A DNA stretch of 64,000 nt. Origin: CAZNPH01 sp964574985 (GTDB lineage: Bacteria; Bacteroidota; Bacteroidia; Bacteroidales; SM23-62). The stretch is from positions 22,611-86,610 of the forward strand of contig CAZNPH010000016.1 of the NCBI GenBank assembly GCA_964574985.1, in the 5' to 3' direction. The notes below the pieces were generated by a model that was not told where the DNA came from, searched no databases, and saw nothing but the letters and a program-made list of their open reading frames with translations. Position numbers and translations under genes: made by a program. Positions 25,877 through 34,981 of this stretch are shown here, piece after piece; the first letter of the stretch is position 1; every line of letters begins with the position of its first letter.

Positions 25877-26845
25877 ATGAAGAGGAAACGTTACATTTAT
25901 TCACCTGAAAAACTCCGGTTTGAAGAGGTACGGCTTACTTCGAAACGGTTCGTGAAAAAGGCTCTCTCCCTCCTGTTCCTCATCCTGCTCCTGTCCGGTT
26001 TTGTCACCTACATCTTCCTGCAAAATTTCCCCACACCCCGGGAAAAGAAACTGGCATACGAAAATCTGGAGATGCAGAGGCTTTATGAGGAAATTAACCA
26101 TCAGATCACAGAACTGAGCCGTAATCTCGAACATATCCGTGACCGCGATGCCAGGATCTACCGTTCGATCTTCGACATCCCGCCCATGACCGAACCGGTG
26201 AAAAAAGCCGGGACCGGCGGAGCCGAACAATACAAGCTCTATTCATCTTTCAGCAACCGGAAACTCATTGCCGGAACGGTGGAACACCTGGAGCGGCTGA
26301 TGACCAAAACCCGGCTTCAGCAAAGGTCCATGGACGAACTCTATAAGCTGGCATCCGGAAGAAAAGAAGAACTGTTGAGGATCCCGGCCATCCAGCCTGT
26401 GGAAAACGATGACCTTTCCTATACGGGAGCCGGTTTCGGGATGCGTCTTCATCCCATACTCCAGATATACCGTATGCATGAAGGGATTGACTTTGTGGTT
26501 CCATACGGATCGGAGATTTACGCAACCGCCAACGGCAGGGTCAAATCCATCCGGAGATCCTCCACATTCGGCAAATACATTGTGGCGGATCACGGCAACG
26601 GATATGAAACCCTTTATGCACATTTGTCTGAGATCCGTGTAAGACGCGGTCAGCAGTTAGAACGGGGGGACATTATCGGATTGTCAGGCAATACGGGCCT
26701 GTCTTCGGGCGCTCATCTCCATTATGAAGTACACCGGGACAAGAGAGCCGTCAATCCGGTCCCCTATTTCTTCAAGGACCTGAGTCCGGATGAATTCATC
26801 GCCCTCAGGGCCATGGCCGACAGCATCCAGCAAAGCATGGACTGA
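25877..26845 (+). CDS. M23-family metallopeptidase, membrane-anchored
   Basis: 322-residue peptidoglycan endopeptidase-like protein. An N-terminal basic cytoplasmic tail, one membrane helix (ALSLLFLILLLSGFVTYIFL, ~31-50), a coiled coil (~60-110, MQRLYEEINHQITELSRNLEHIRD) and a C-terminal LytM domain. The zinc ligands are visible in MHEGIDFVVPYG (HxxxD) and in GAHLHYEVHRD (HxH), with the remaining His in the YIVADHGNGYETLYAHLS strand, so it should be active rather than a degenerate EnvC/NlpD type. It probably remodels cell wall during growth or division. The next gene begins 9 bases later but is metabolically unrelated. Confidence 0.9.
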   Translation: MKRKRYIYSPEKLRFEEVRLTSKRFVKKALSLLFLILLLSGFVTYIFLQNFPTPREKKLAYENLEMQRLYEEINHQITELSRNLEHIRDRDARIYRSIFDIPPMTEPVKKAGTGGAEQYKLYSSFSNRKLIAGTVEHLERLMTKTRLQQRSMDELYKLASGRKEELLRIPAIQPVENDDLSYTGAGFGMRLHPILQIYRMHEGIDFVVPYGSEIYATANGRVKSIRRSSTFGKYIVADHGNGYETLYAHLSEIRVRRGQQLERGDIIGLSGNTGLSSGAHLHYEVHRDKRAVNPVPYFFKDLSPDEFIALRAMADSIQQSMD

Positions 26846-26854
26846 ATCAAAATT

Positions 26855-27886
26855 ATGAAAGCCCTTGTACTCGAAGACTATATGAAGCTGGCATACAAGG
26901 ATGTCCCCGATCCCGTCCCCGGGAAGGATGAGGTACTTGTTAAAGTGAAAGCCGTTGGTATTTGCGGAAGCGATGTCCACGGGATGGACGGGAGCAGCGG
27001 AAGAAGGATCCCTCCCATCATTATGGGGCATGAAGCTTCCGGGGTGATCGGGGATACCGGGAAAGAAGTGACTGAATGGAAACCCGGGGACCGGGTAACC
27101 TTCGATTCCACCATCTACCACCTGGACGACTGGTATTCACGCAGGGGACTGTACAATCTGAGCAACGGCAGGAAAGTGTTCGGGGTTTCCGCGGAAGAAT
27201 TCAGGAGGGACGGATGCTTTGCAGAATATGTAACCGTGCCTCAACACATTTTGTACCGGATACCGGAAGATCTGGGCTTTACACAGGCAGCCATGACCGA
27301 ACCCGCGGCAGTGGCGATGCATGCGATCGGACTCACCCCGGTTTCGCTCAATGATACCGCCGTGGTGGTGGGGGCCGGAATGATCGGGATATTCGTCATC
27401 CAGCTGTTACGGATCAACGGTTGCGGCAGGCTCATCGCTGTGGACACACAGAAGGACCGGCTGGACATGGCCCTCAACCTGGGTGCAACACATGTACTTG
27501 ATCCGGCTGCCGGGGATGTCCGGAAAGAGGTTCTTGAATTATCGGAAGGAAGTGGTGCGGACATTGCCTTTGACGCGACCGGCATCCAGGCAACCGTCAA
27601 TACGGCCGTCCGTTCCCTGAGAAAAGGCGGCACCCTGACCCTTATCGGGAACGTTACCCCCCGCGTGGAGATCCCCCTGCAGACCGTGGTGAACAGTCAG
27701 CTCCGTTTACAGGGTTCCTATGCCATCAGCGGCGAATATCCGGCAGTACTTGACCTGATGTCCGCAGGATCATTGCATACCGCCCCCGTCCTTTCAGCCG
27801 AAGCACCCCTTTCTGAAGGTGCAGAATGGTTCCACCGCCTGTACAAAAAGGAAAAAGGACTGATGAAAGTGATTTTGATACCCTGA
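26855..27886 (+). CDS. Zinc-dependent medium-chain alcohol/polyol dehydrogenase
   Basis: 343-residue MDR-family NAD(P)-dependent dehydrogenase. The catalytic zinc site is in GICGSDVHGMDG (Cys) and IIMGHEASGVI (His-Glu); the NAD Rossmann motif is VVVGAGMIGIFVIQLL. The segment that normally carries the four structural-zinc cysteines (around FDSTIYHLDDWYSRRGLYNL) has none of them, so the structural zinc site appears lost. Closest in layout to sorbitol, L-idonate or threonine dehydrogenases. Followed after 110 bases by a Gfo/Idh/MocA gene on the same strand. Substrate unknown. Confidence 0.85.
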   Translation: MKALVLEDYMKLAYKDVPDPVPGKDEVLVKVKAVGICGSDVHGMDGSSGRRIPPIIMGHEASGVIGDTGKEVTEWKPGDRVTFDSTIYHLDDWYSRRGLYNLSNGRKVFGVSAEEFRRDGCFAEYVTVPQHILYRIPEDLGFTQAAMTEPAAVAMHAIGLTPVSLNDTAVVVGAGMIGIFVIQLLRINGCGRLIAVDTQKDRLDMALNLGATHVLDPAAGDVRKEVLELSEGSGADIAFDATGIQATVNTAVRSLRKGGTLTLIGNVTPRVEIPLQTVVNSQLRLQGSYAISGEYPAVLDLMSAGSLHTAPVLSAEAPLSEGAEWFHRLYKKEKGLMKVILIP

Positions 27887-27996
27887 ATAAAATCCGTTCA
27901 TCCTGTCTTTCATCCGGACCAAATGATCAATGCCGTAACGGAAAGGATAAGATGCATTGACAACGATAAATTGGCATACCTCATAATATATTCATA

Positions 27997-29097
27997 ATGG
28001 AAAAACTCAGGACGGGCATCATCGGCGCGGGCAAAGTGGCCCACCTTCATGCCTGTGCGCTGGGGCATCTGGAACAATCCGATTTCAGGGCGGTGTATAA
28101 CAGGCACCCCGGCCGTGCGGAAAAATTCGCAGATCAATACGGCATCAAGCCCTACGATGATGTCGGCGAAATGGTGGGAAAGGAAAAACTGGACATGGTG
28201 GTGGTTACCACCCCGCATACCGCCCACCGCCAGCCGGCCCTGGATGCCTTCCGGGAAGGCGCCCATGTCCTGGTCGAAAAACCGCTGGCCTCTTCGCTTG
28301 AAGATTGTGACGCCATGATCGAAGCCGCCGGAGAATCAGGAAAGCTCCTGGGCACTATCAGCCAGAGAAGGTTCTACAAGCCCTGCCAAAGGATCCGGCA
28401 GGCCATTGATGAAAACAGGATCGGCAGGCCCGTGCTGGGCACGGTCCTTATGCTGGGATGGCGGGACCGGGCATACTATGAAAGCGACCCCTGGCGGGGC
28501 ACATGGAAAGACGAAGGAGGGGGCGTGCTGGTCAACCAGGCACCCCACCAGCTTGACCTGCTGCAGTGGTACATGGGTGAGATCGATGAGCTTTACGGCG
28601 TATGGGAGAACCTGAACCATCCCTATATCGAGGTGGAGGACACGGCCCTGGCAGTGATCCGGTTCAAGGGAGGCGGACTCGGAAACATCGTGGTAAGCAA
28701 CTCCCAGAAGCCCGGCATTTACACCAAGGTGCACATCCACGGGGAAACAGGCGCATCAGCGGGTGTCCAGACGGACGGCGGGGCCATGTTCATCGCGGGC
28801 ATGTCCTCCATCGCCGAACCCCCGGTGCTGGATATCTGGACCGTTCCGGGGGAGGAAGACAGGCTGGCGGACTGGGTCAGGGAGGATTCGGAATACTTCA
28901 ATTCCCTGGAAGACCCCATGAACCATTACCACATGGAGCAGATCGGTGATTTCATCCAGGCCATCCTGCAGGGGCGGAAACCGATGGTCACCGGTGAGGA
29001 CGGCCGGGTGGCCGTGGAGATATTCACCGCCATATACCGCTCGGCCAGGGACCGCAAACCCGTCAAATGGCCCCTGAAACCGGAAAAAACCTCATAA
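27997..29097 (+). CDS. Gfo/Idh/MocA family oxidoreductase
   Basis: 366-residue NAD(P)-dependent sugar or inositol-type dehydrogenase. N-terminal Rossmann motif GIIGAGKVAHLHACAL, the conserved VLVEKPLAS (the catalytic Lys of the EKP motif) near residue 94, and the C-terminal alpha/beta domain with GGGVLVNQAPHQLDLLQWYMG carrying the DxxxH-like catalytic segment. No signal peptide. It follows the alcohol dehydrogenase with a 110-base gap and may share transcription. The substrate is not predictable; family members oxidise sugars, inositols and aminosugars. Confidence 0.88.
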   Translation: MEKLRTGIIGAGKVAHLHACALGHLEQSDFRAVYNRHPGRAEKFADQYGIKPYDDVGEMVGKEKLDMVVVTTPHTAHRQPALDAFREGAHVLVEKPLASSLEDCDAMIEAAGESGKLLGTISQRRFYKPCQRIRQAIDENRIGRPVLGTVLMLGWRDRAYYESDPWRGTWKDEGGGVLVNQAPHQLDLLQWYMGEIDELYGVWENLNHPYIEVEDTALAVIRFKGGGLGNIVVSNSQKPGIYTKVHIHGETGASAGVQTDGGAMFIAGMSSIAEPPVLDIWTVPGEEDRLADWVREDSEYFNSLEDPMNHYHMEQIGDFIQAILQGRKPMVTGEDGRVAVEIFTAIYRSARDRKPVKWPLKPEKTS

Positions 29098-29161
29098 ATC
29101 AAAAAAATCCATTATTTTCACCCTGAAAATTAGAAAACACGGTTTATAATCTTCAGGGTAA

Positions 29162-30340
29162 ATGATACAAAGGATATTACTTTCCAGTATACAAAAAAGC
29201 ATGTCGTTTTTTCCTGTCGTTGGAATAATAGGTCCCCGTCAGTCAGGAAAAACCACGCTTGTAAAACAATTTATGAAAGATTCCCCGGGCCCGTTTGTCT
29301 ATCTTGATTGTGAACATCCGAGAGATTTGGCCAAGCTTTCAGATCCTGTACTTTTTTTTGAAAACAACATTGATAAATGTATTGTGATTGACGAAATACA
29401 GGTAAAACCGGATTTATTTCCTGTCCTGAGATCTTTAATCGATGTGAAACGTGAGCCGGGACGTTATATAATACTGGGGTCTGCTTCTCCTGATTTAATC
29501 AGAGATTCATCCGAATCCCTGGCAGGAAGAATTTCGTATAAGGAATTATCACCATTCAATATTCCGGAAATCCAAAACAGGATCGGATTGAATGATCATT
29601 GGTTCAGGGGCGGTTTTCCTGATGCCCTGCTGCAACCAAACGATGATTTACGACAGGAATGGTATCATAATTTCATTAAAACATATATTGAAAGGGATCT
29701 GCCCATGCTGGGACTCGGTCTTTCTCCACTGGTTATTGACCGTTTCTGGAGAATGCTGGCCACCATGCATGGCAGTGTCCTGAACAAATCAAACCTTTCG
29801 AAGTCACTGGAAATATCTTTCCCTACCTTGACCAGGTATCTTAATTTCCTGGAGGAAACCTTTTTAATAACACGTCTTTATCCTTACAGTACGAATTCAA
29901 AAAAGAGATTGGTGAAATCCCCCAAGATTTACCTGCGTGATTCAGGCATTTTACATCATCAGCTCTTTATCCGGAATTTTGAAGAATTACAGGGACATAA
30001 CATGTTGGGAGTATCCTGGGAAGGATATGTGATAGAACAGATCCGGCAAATTCTGCCGATTGGCTATGAAATGCATTTTTACAGAACTTTTGAAGGGACA
30101 GAACTGGATCTGTTGATAACCAGAAACAACAATCCCTGTTTCGGAATTGAAATAAAATATACTTCTTCTCCTGCAATTACCAAATCAATGAAAATTGCGA
30201 TCGATGACCTTAAATCAAAAAGAAACTTTATCATTATCCCATACACCGAAGAATATCAGCTTCGAAAGGATATTGTTGTGTGCGGACCGGCAACCTTTCT
30301 GAATAAGTATCTCAGGCAGGAAAATAACAAAGCTTATTGA
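29162..30340 (+). CDS. AAA_14/DUF4143 ATP-binding protein
   Basis: 392 residues. N-terminal P-loop ATPase: Walker A GPRQSGKTTLVKQF (~22-35), Walker B CIVIDEIQ with the Glu-Ile-Gln form usual in this family, then sensor GSASPDLIRDSSESLAGR. The C-terminal DUF4143 domain includes FRGGFPDALL, YIERDLP, LPTLTRYLNFLEETFLI-like winged-helix residues and an endonuclease-like GTELDLLITRNNNPCFGIEIKY, where E-L-D and E-I-K resemble a PD-(D/E)xK core. The gene is visibly AT-richer than its neighbours, which suggests horizontal transfer. It converges on and overlaps the sulfatase end by 7 bases. Cellular role unknown for the family. Confidence 0.85.
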   Translation: MIQRILLSSIQKSMSFFPVVGIIGPRQSGKTTLVKQFMKDSPGPFVYLDCEHPRDLAKLSDPVLFFENNIDKCIVIDEIQVKPDLFPVLRSLIDVKREPGRYIILGSASPDLIRDSSESLAGRISYKELSPFNIPEIQNRIGLNDHWFRGGFPDALLQPNDDLRQEWYHNFIKTYIERDLPMLGLGLSPLVIDRFWRMLATMHGSVLNKSNLSKSLEISFPTLTRYLNFLEETFLITRLYPYSTNSKKRLVKSPKIYLRDSGILHHQLFIRNFEELQGHNMLGVSWEGYVIEQIRQILPIGYEMHFYRTFEGTELDLLITRNNNPCFGIEIKYTSSPAITKSMKIAIDDLKSKRNFIIIPYTEEYQLRKDIVVCGPATFLNKYLRQENNKAY

Positions 30341-32298
30341 ACGTCCACCACAACTTCCTTTATTTCTCCCCCGAATTCAAAGGGCGGTGAATAATTTCCC
30401 ACCGGAACATACCTTTCCGGTGCCCTGCCCATGATCATGTTGCCTGCCGGATGGGTGGAAAGTGTCTTTGCTTTCCCCGAACCGATCTCTTTGCCGTTGG
30501 CATACAGGGTGACCTTCCCGTCCCGGGCAAGTACCGCCCGCACCTCCTGCTTTCCCGAAGCGAGGGGCTGCAATGATTTGACCACCGTCCGGGAAGGGAA
30601 CATCCTGTCCCATCTGAGTGGAACCGGGACATCCATCACCGCGAAGCACAGAAAACCATCCTGAATATACAGGGCGTATCCCGTGAACTGGCTCCCCTGG
30701 CAGACGATCACCCCGTCCCCGGTTTCCGGCCCGATCTCCGCGCGGATGCTCACCGGCTTTCCGGTAAACTTGGGAGTGATCATGATAAATGACCGGCTCG
30801 GGGAATCCGGGGTCAGCCGCACAGGCAATTCATGATCGGTATTGACCGCGGGCACATTCACCGATGGCAGCCATCCGGCAAAAAATTCCTTTACCTGTTC
30901 ATACTCCGGCAGGTTGGCCAGATTCGTCCACTCGCCGGGATCACGGTCATGGTCGTACAACTCTTCCATGCCGTCGGCATAACGGATATACCGCCACCGC
31001 TCATTCCGCAGTCCGTGGTTATTCCTCCCGAAGGTGGTCATCCCCGGGCGCTGCCATTCGCTGTTCCCAGTATCCTCCAGAAGCGGTCTCAGACTCCGGC
31101 CGTCGAGCCGGTGTCCGGTAGACGGGAGTCCGCAAAGATCCACCAGGGTGGGATAAATATCCAGCAGGGTCACCCCGGCATCACAGCGCTTACCCTCCAG
31201 ACCGGCTCCGGGGACATGCACGATGAAAGGGACATGGGTGGTGGTTTCCCACAGGGCCCATTTCTTGAAGTGTGTCTGTTCACCCAGGCTCCAGCCATGG
31301 TCGGAAGCCAGGATGACGATGGTGTTGTCTTTATACGGACTCTCCTCCAGGGCTTCCAGAACCTTGCCGACCTGTGCATCCACGAAAGTGCAGGCAGCCA
31401 GATAGCTTTTTACTATCTCCCTGTGTACTTCACGGCTCTTCACCTGCCGGTAAGTCCCGTCCTGCATCTCCTGATAGCCCCCGATGGCCACCTGCCTGCC
31501 CATGGGCGGGATGTCGCTCAGGTCGTCCTCATTGACCAAGGGAAGGTATACTTCCTCGGTCTCAAAGCGCTCATGGAACTCCCTGGGGGAGGTCAAAGGC
31601 GTATGGGGACGGTGGAAGCCCACCGAAAGAAAGAAAGGCTTGTCATAATCCCTGCTCAGCCTTTCCACGGCCCACCCGGCAATCTTCGGATCGGAAAGCC
31701 GGCTTGCCTCGGGTTCATCCAGCGGCCCCCAGTGAACCGCCCAATTATGGATCCCCTCCAGACCTGAGAAAGGATAGGTATATTCCCTGGAAAAAAGATT
31801 GAAATTCTGTCCGCCGAAACGGCCTCCACTCTCATAAAATGCATCTTCCCAGTCATCAGGACGGGTATGGAATATCTTCCCCACCGTCATGGTATAATAT
31901 CCGTTGTTCATGAAATGCAGCGGAAGATGGATGATATCGTCAAGCACCCCGGACATGCCCCAGGGATCCCTGTTATGATACACCCCGGTGGTATACGGTC
32001 CGAGTCCGCTCAGCAAAGCCACCCGGGAGGGGTTGCTGATGGGCGCCGCCGTATAGGCATGGGTGAAAAGCATGCCCTGCGCGGCCAGACGGTCGATGTT
32101 GGGAGTCAGGGCATTGGGATGACCTTCCAGGCAACCCACCCAGTCATTCATGTCATCCACCATGATCAGCAATACATTGGGTTTCTCTTTGTTCTCCCGG
32201 CTCTGCGCGCTGATCCCGTGCTCAATGAAAAGCAAAAGGAAAAAATTAAACAGCAGGCTTCTGGAAAACAACGGAAAATGATTTTTCTCTGTTCTCAT
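30334..32298 (-). CDS. Exported sulfatase, Ser-type, with C-terminal LamG-like domain
   Basis: 654 residues. A signal peptide (LLFNFFLLLFIEHGISAQS), then an alkaline-phosphatase-fold sulfatase: metal ligands in LLIMVDDMNDW, the formylglycine site SNPSRVALLSG in which Ser replaces Cys, DHGWSLGEQTHFKKW and a C-terminal subdomain. Ser-type sites are matured only by the radical-SAM enzyme anSME, and no such gene is in the window. Residues ~505-654 form an extra beta-sandwich (GNMIMGRAPERY etc.), possibly binding glycan. Layout is near iduronate-2-sulfatase-like S1 members. About 100 bases separate it from the arylsulfotransferase-like gene. Confidence 0.88.
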   Translation of the reverse strand: MRTEKNHFPLFSRSLLFNFFLLLFIEHGISAQSRENKEKPNVLLIMVDDMNDWVGCLEGHPNALTPNIDRLAAQGMLFTHAYTAAPISNPSRVALLSGLGPYTTGVYHNRDPWGMSGVLDDIIHLPLHFMNNGYYTMTVGKIFHTRPDDWEDAFYESGGRFGGQNFNLFSREYTYPFSGLEGIHNWAVHWGPLDEPEASRLSDPKIAGWAVERLSRDYDKPFFLSVGFHRPHTPLTSPREFHERFETEEVYLPLVNEDDLSDIPPMGRQVAIGGYQEMQDGTYRQVKSREVHREIVKSYLAACTFVDAQVGKVLEALEESPYKDNTIVILASDHGWSLGEQTHFKKWALWETTTHVPFIVHVPGAGLEGKRCDAGVTLLDIYPTLVDLCGLPSTGHRLDGRSLRPLLEDTGNSEWQRPGMTTFGRNNHGLRNERWRYIRYADGMEELYDHDRDPGEWTNLANLPEYEQVKEFFAGWLPSVNVPAVNTDHELPVRLTPDSPSRSFIMITPKFTGKPVSIRAEIGPETGDGVIVCQGSQFTGYALYIQDGFLCFAVMDVPVPLRWDRMFPSRTVVKSLQPLASGKQEVRAVLARDGKVTLYANGKEIGSGKAKTLSTHPAGNMIMGRAPERYVPVGNYSPPFEFGGEIKEVVVDVQ

Positions 32299-32396
32299 CG
32301 GTTCATTGATTTATTGTTTATTATGATACACGTGTACTATTCGCAAAAGATTGACCACAGCAAGATCTGTCCGGGCACTGTATATATTCAATCCTT

Positions 32397-33194
32397 CTAT
32401 AACCACAACAATTTCTCAACAAGATCAAAACTATATGGCACTGCCCGGTACAGGGCATCCCGGGTTACTTCAAAAAGATGACCGGAATTGGATTCGGCGA
32501 TGAGCACATTTCCATTGGGGAGGAGAGCACCGGATCCCCTTGAATGAGAGTAAAAGTCCTCAGGGGGATCTGCTTTGTACATCCACACGATTTTCCCGGT
32601 CAACGGATCGAGTTCAATGATCCGGGTATAACCCCGTGCGACATCACCGGTCCAGTGTCCGTTGTCATAAACCATGATGTGCCCGTTGGAAAGCATGGTC
32701 GGCATATGGGGGCCCTGCAGAACTCCGGGTCCCCAGGCCCAGAGAACCTTACCGCTATTGCGGTCAACGATCCATATGGCATTGATGTGCCGGCCGCAGA
32801 ACATAATATTGCCTGCGCTGAACCGGGGATCTTTGCCTGCAACGGGGTTTTGCGGAAGCATTTCCACGGTGTTGATATGCGGCCAGTCCCTGAACTGTTC
32901 CGGCAGAGGATGAGGAAGGTCAACAAGCTTTTTTAATTCCTCCAGATGCTCCTCTGCCAGATGCTCCTCTGCCTTCCATTCCCAGACGATCTTATTTAAA
33001 TGACTCCAGTCCAGCTCCAGGATCATTCCGTCCTTGATGATGGCCAGCAGGTTGCCGTCGGGAAGCATTTCGGCATAGTGCCAGGTCATGCCAAAACCGG
33101 AAATTTCCCGGTCCGGCTGGTCCCGAAAGGCCATGGACGGTATGGTTCCCATCCAGACTGCCTGAAAAATAAAAATACAGATGAATGTTGGCAT
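32397..33194 (-). CDS. Arylsulfotransferase-like (ASST) beta-propeller protein, shortened
   Basis: 265 residues resembling the Arylsulfotran_2/ASST group of beta-propellers that move sulfate between phenolic donors and acceptors. Blade-like repeats are visible: YAEMLPDGNLLAIIKDGMILELDWSHLNKIVWEWKAEEH, HINTVEMLPQN, NIMFCGRHINAIWIVDRNSGKVLWAWG, PTMLSNGHIMVYDNG and GSGALLPNGNVLIAESNSGHLFEVT. The usual first ~90 residues and the segment after the last blade (normally GEIVWEYxNP) are missing; FEVTR joins directly to a YRAVPYS tail. A short in-frame tandem duplication (AEEHLAEEHL) is present. It may be a decayed gene or a compact variant. It lies 27 bases downstream of the GH43 gene in the GntR-sulfatase-GH43 operon. 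Confidence 0.65.
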   Translation of the reverse strand: MPTFICIFIFQAVWMGTIPSMAFRDQPDREISGFGMTWHYAEMLPDGNLLAIIKDGMILELDWSHLNKIVWEWKAEEHLAEEHLEELKKLVDLPHPLPEQFRDWPHINTVEMLPQNPVAGKDPRFSAGNIMFCGRHINAIWIVDRNSGKVLWAWGPGVLQGPHMPTMLSNGHIMVYDNGHWTGDVARGYTRIIELDPLTGKIVWMYKADPPEDFYSHSRGSGALLPNGNVLIAESNSGHLFEVTRDALYRAVPYSFDLVEKLLWL

Positions 33195-33221
33195 AATGTA
33201 AATATTTTACATGATCACTGA

Positions 33222-34979
33222 TCATTCCCATGGGAATCTCCTGCCTTCGTATGCCCCTGTTGTTGGCAGGGCAAGTATCTTGCTTCTTCCAGAAATACCG
33301 TTCTCATTGAATGCCCTGACCGTGAAATAGTAATCCGCCCCCTTGTTGAGATGCCCCTCCTCAAGGATTGTATCCCGGTATATCATATAATGATTGTACA
33401 GCTTGTCGCCGGATATGCCAAACTCAATGAGGTAACCGGTAGCATCCTCTGCTTTTTCCCATTTGACAGAAAAAAAACGCTGATTGGCTTCTTTCCTGTC
33501 CCATTCTTTAAATTGTACCGGTCCGGGCGGATTCCCATTGCCGGTTCCGAACACCCGCAGATCCCTCACGGCAAAATTGCGGCCGGGAACATATACGTTG
33601 GTCAGTTTGATATACCTTGCTTTTCGCGGCCGATCCAGCTGCACATAGTCATGGGGGACGGATGTCCGGTTTTTGCTCTTGTCGATCAGAACACGCCAGT
33701 TATTGCCATCAAGGGAATATTCGACCGTGTACTGATGATAATCCTCTTCAACACGACCGAAAAGTCCGGGATCATATTCCGCGAAATTCACTTGCAGGGC
33801 ATACACATCATAACTGTCCCCGAGGTCGACACGTAACCATTCACCGTGATCTGCACTTTCTGCCACCCAATAGGTTTTTATGTTTTCGTCAAAAGCAAGA
33901 TCTTCCGGATGATCTGCCAGGGAAGAAGAAGCCTTTGCGGACTTAAATCCGGAAAGCAGCATCCAGCCTGCTTCGGTTTGCAACTGGGGTTCCCTTCTGC
34001 CCTTGGGGAATAACTGCGGGTAATCTCCCCAGGTGTTGTTGGAATACAGCTGACCGTCTTCGTCATAACCCGCCGGGAACAGTCCGATCCGCCGTTCATA
34101 TTTGTGTTTATCACTGATGACCATGGTCGACATGTGCCAAAGATTTCCGTTATGGTCCCTGAAAGTGCTTCCGTGGCCCGCTCCCCCACAGAAACCGGAA
34201 GGTTTGAATGAAAAGGGGCTGTATGGTTCGTATGTGTATGGTCCAAGCGGGTAATCCGAAACATATACCCCGTCACCGTAATCGGGAAATTGGGTCCCGG
34301 GAGCGGCATATTGAAGGTAGTACCTGCCATTGTACTTGTTGATCCATGCACCTTCAAATGAGGGGGTCCTTCTTTTCATGGTCCCGGTGGACCATTTTTC
34401 TTCCCACCCGTGCTCCTCGTAATTGGCCCGGATGCAATCCACAATGTCCCCTTTAAGAGCAAAGCCGTTCTCCGGGTCCAGCTCAACCCCCCGGATACGC
34501 CCGGAAACATTATAAACATATAATCTCCGGTCATCGTCCAGAAAAAGCACAGCATCAAAAACCTTGAAAGGAAGTCTGCCCACCGGCTGCCATTCTCCCT
34601 CCGGGGGATCTTCCGAACCATAGATAACCCCATTGTTCCAAAGGTCGGAAGACAGAAAAAGCATCAGGGAATCACCCAGGTTCAGTGCGGTGGGTGACCA
34701 TTCCTCCAGGGGCAGGTCATCGGTGGTGATCAGATCCCAGCCGGACAGATCTTCGGAATGCCAGTAGCCCCCGGATTTGGAGGCAAACAGAAAGTAATGT
34801 CCCCTGAACACGACTACGGTGGGATCGGCAGCAGCCCTCCTGGAAGGTTCATCCAGCTCCAAACGGTAATTCAGGTTCAGCGGGTTGCAGAACGTGCGCA
34901 TGCTCTGGGAAAACAATCCCTGGGCCAGGAAGGCCAGTAAAAAAAGATAAATACACAGTTTTTTTATCATTCTGATCAA
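33222..34979 (-). CDS. GH43-like glycoside hydrolase with F5/8 type C and Fn3-like domains
   Basis: 585 residues with a signal peptide (LCIYLFLLAFLAQGLFSQS). Residues ~40-335 are a five-bladed propeller of the GH43 type: general-base Asp in RRAAADPTVVVF, Asp in FKVFDAVLF and general-acid Glu in PSFEGAWINKY. Residues ~345-475 form a discoidin-like domain (AKASSSLADHPEDLAFDENIKTYW, LRVDLGDSYDVYALQVNF, ARYIKLTNVYVPGRNFAVRDLRVFG) and ~480-575 a fibronectin-III-like domain. Probable exo-acting arabinofuranosidase, xylosidase or galactosidase; the sugar is not clear. It starts 2 bases past the sulfatase stop, indicating cotranscription. Confidence 0.85.
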   Translation of the reverse strand: MIRMIKKLCIYLFLLAFLAQGLFSQSMRTFCNPLNLNYRLELDEPSRRAAADPTVVVFRGHYFLFASKSGGYWHSEDLSGWDLITTDDLPLEEWSPTALNLGDSLMLFLSSDLWNNGVIYGSEDPPEGEWQPVGRLPFKVFDAVLFLDDDRRLYVYNVSGRIRGVELDPENGFALKGDIVDCIRANYEEHGWEEKWSTGTMKRRTPSFEGAWINKYNGRYYLQYAAPGTQFPDYGDGVYVSDYPLGPYTYEPYSPFSFKPSGFCGGAGHGSTFRDHNGNLWHMSTMVISDKHKYERRIGLFPAGYDEDGQLYSNNTWGDYPQLFPKGRREPQLQTEAGWMLLSGFKSAKASSSLADHPEDLAFDENIKTYWVAESADHGEWLRVDLGDSYDVYALQVNFAEYDPGLFGRVEEDYHQYTVEYSLDGNNWRVLIDKSKNRTSVPHDYVQLDRPRKARYIKLTNVYVPGRNFAVRDLRVFGTGNGNPPGPVQFKEWDRKEANQRFFSVKWEKAEDATGYLIEFGISGDKLYNHYMIYRDTILEEGHLNKGADYYFTVRAFNENGISGRSKILALPTTGAYEGRRFPWE

Positions 34980-34981
34980 AT

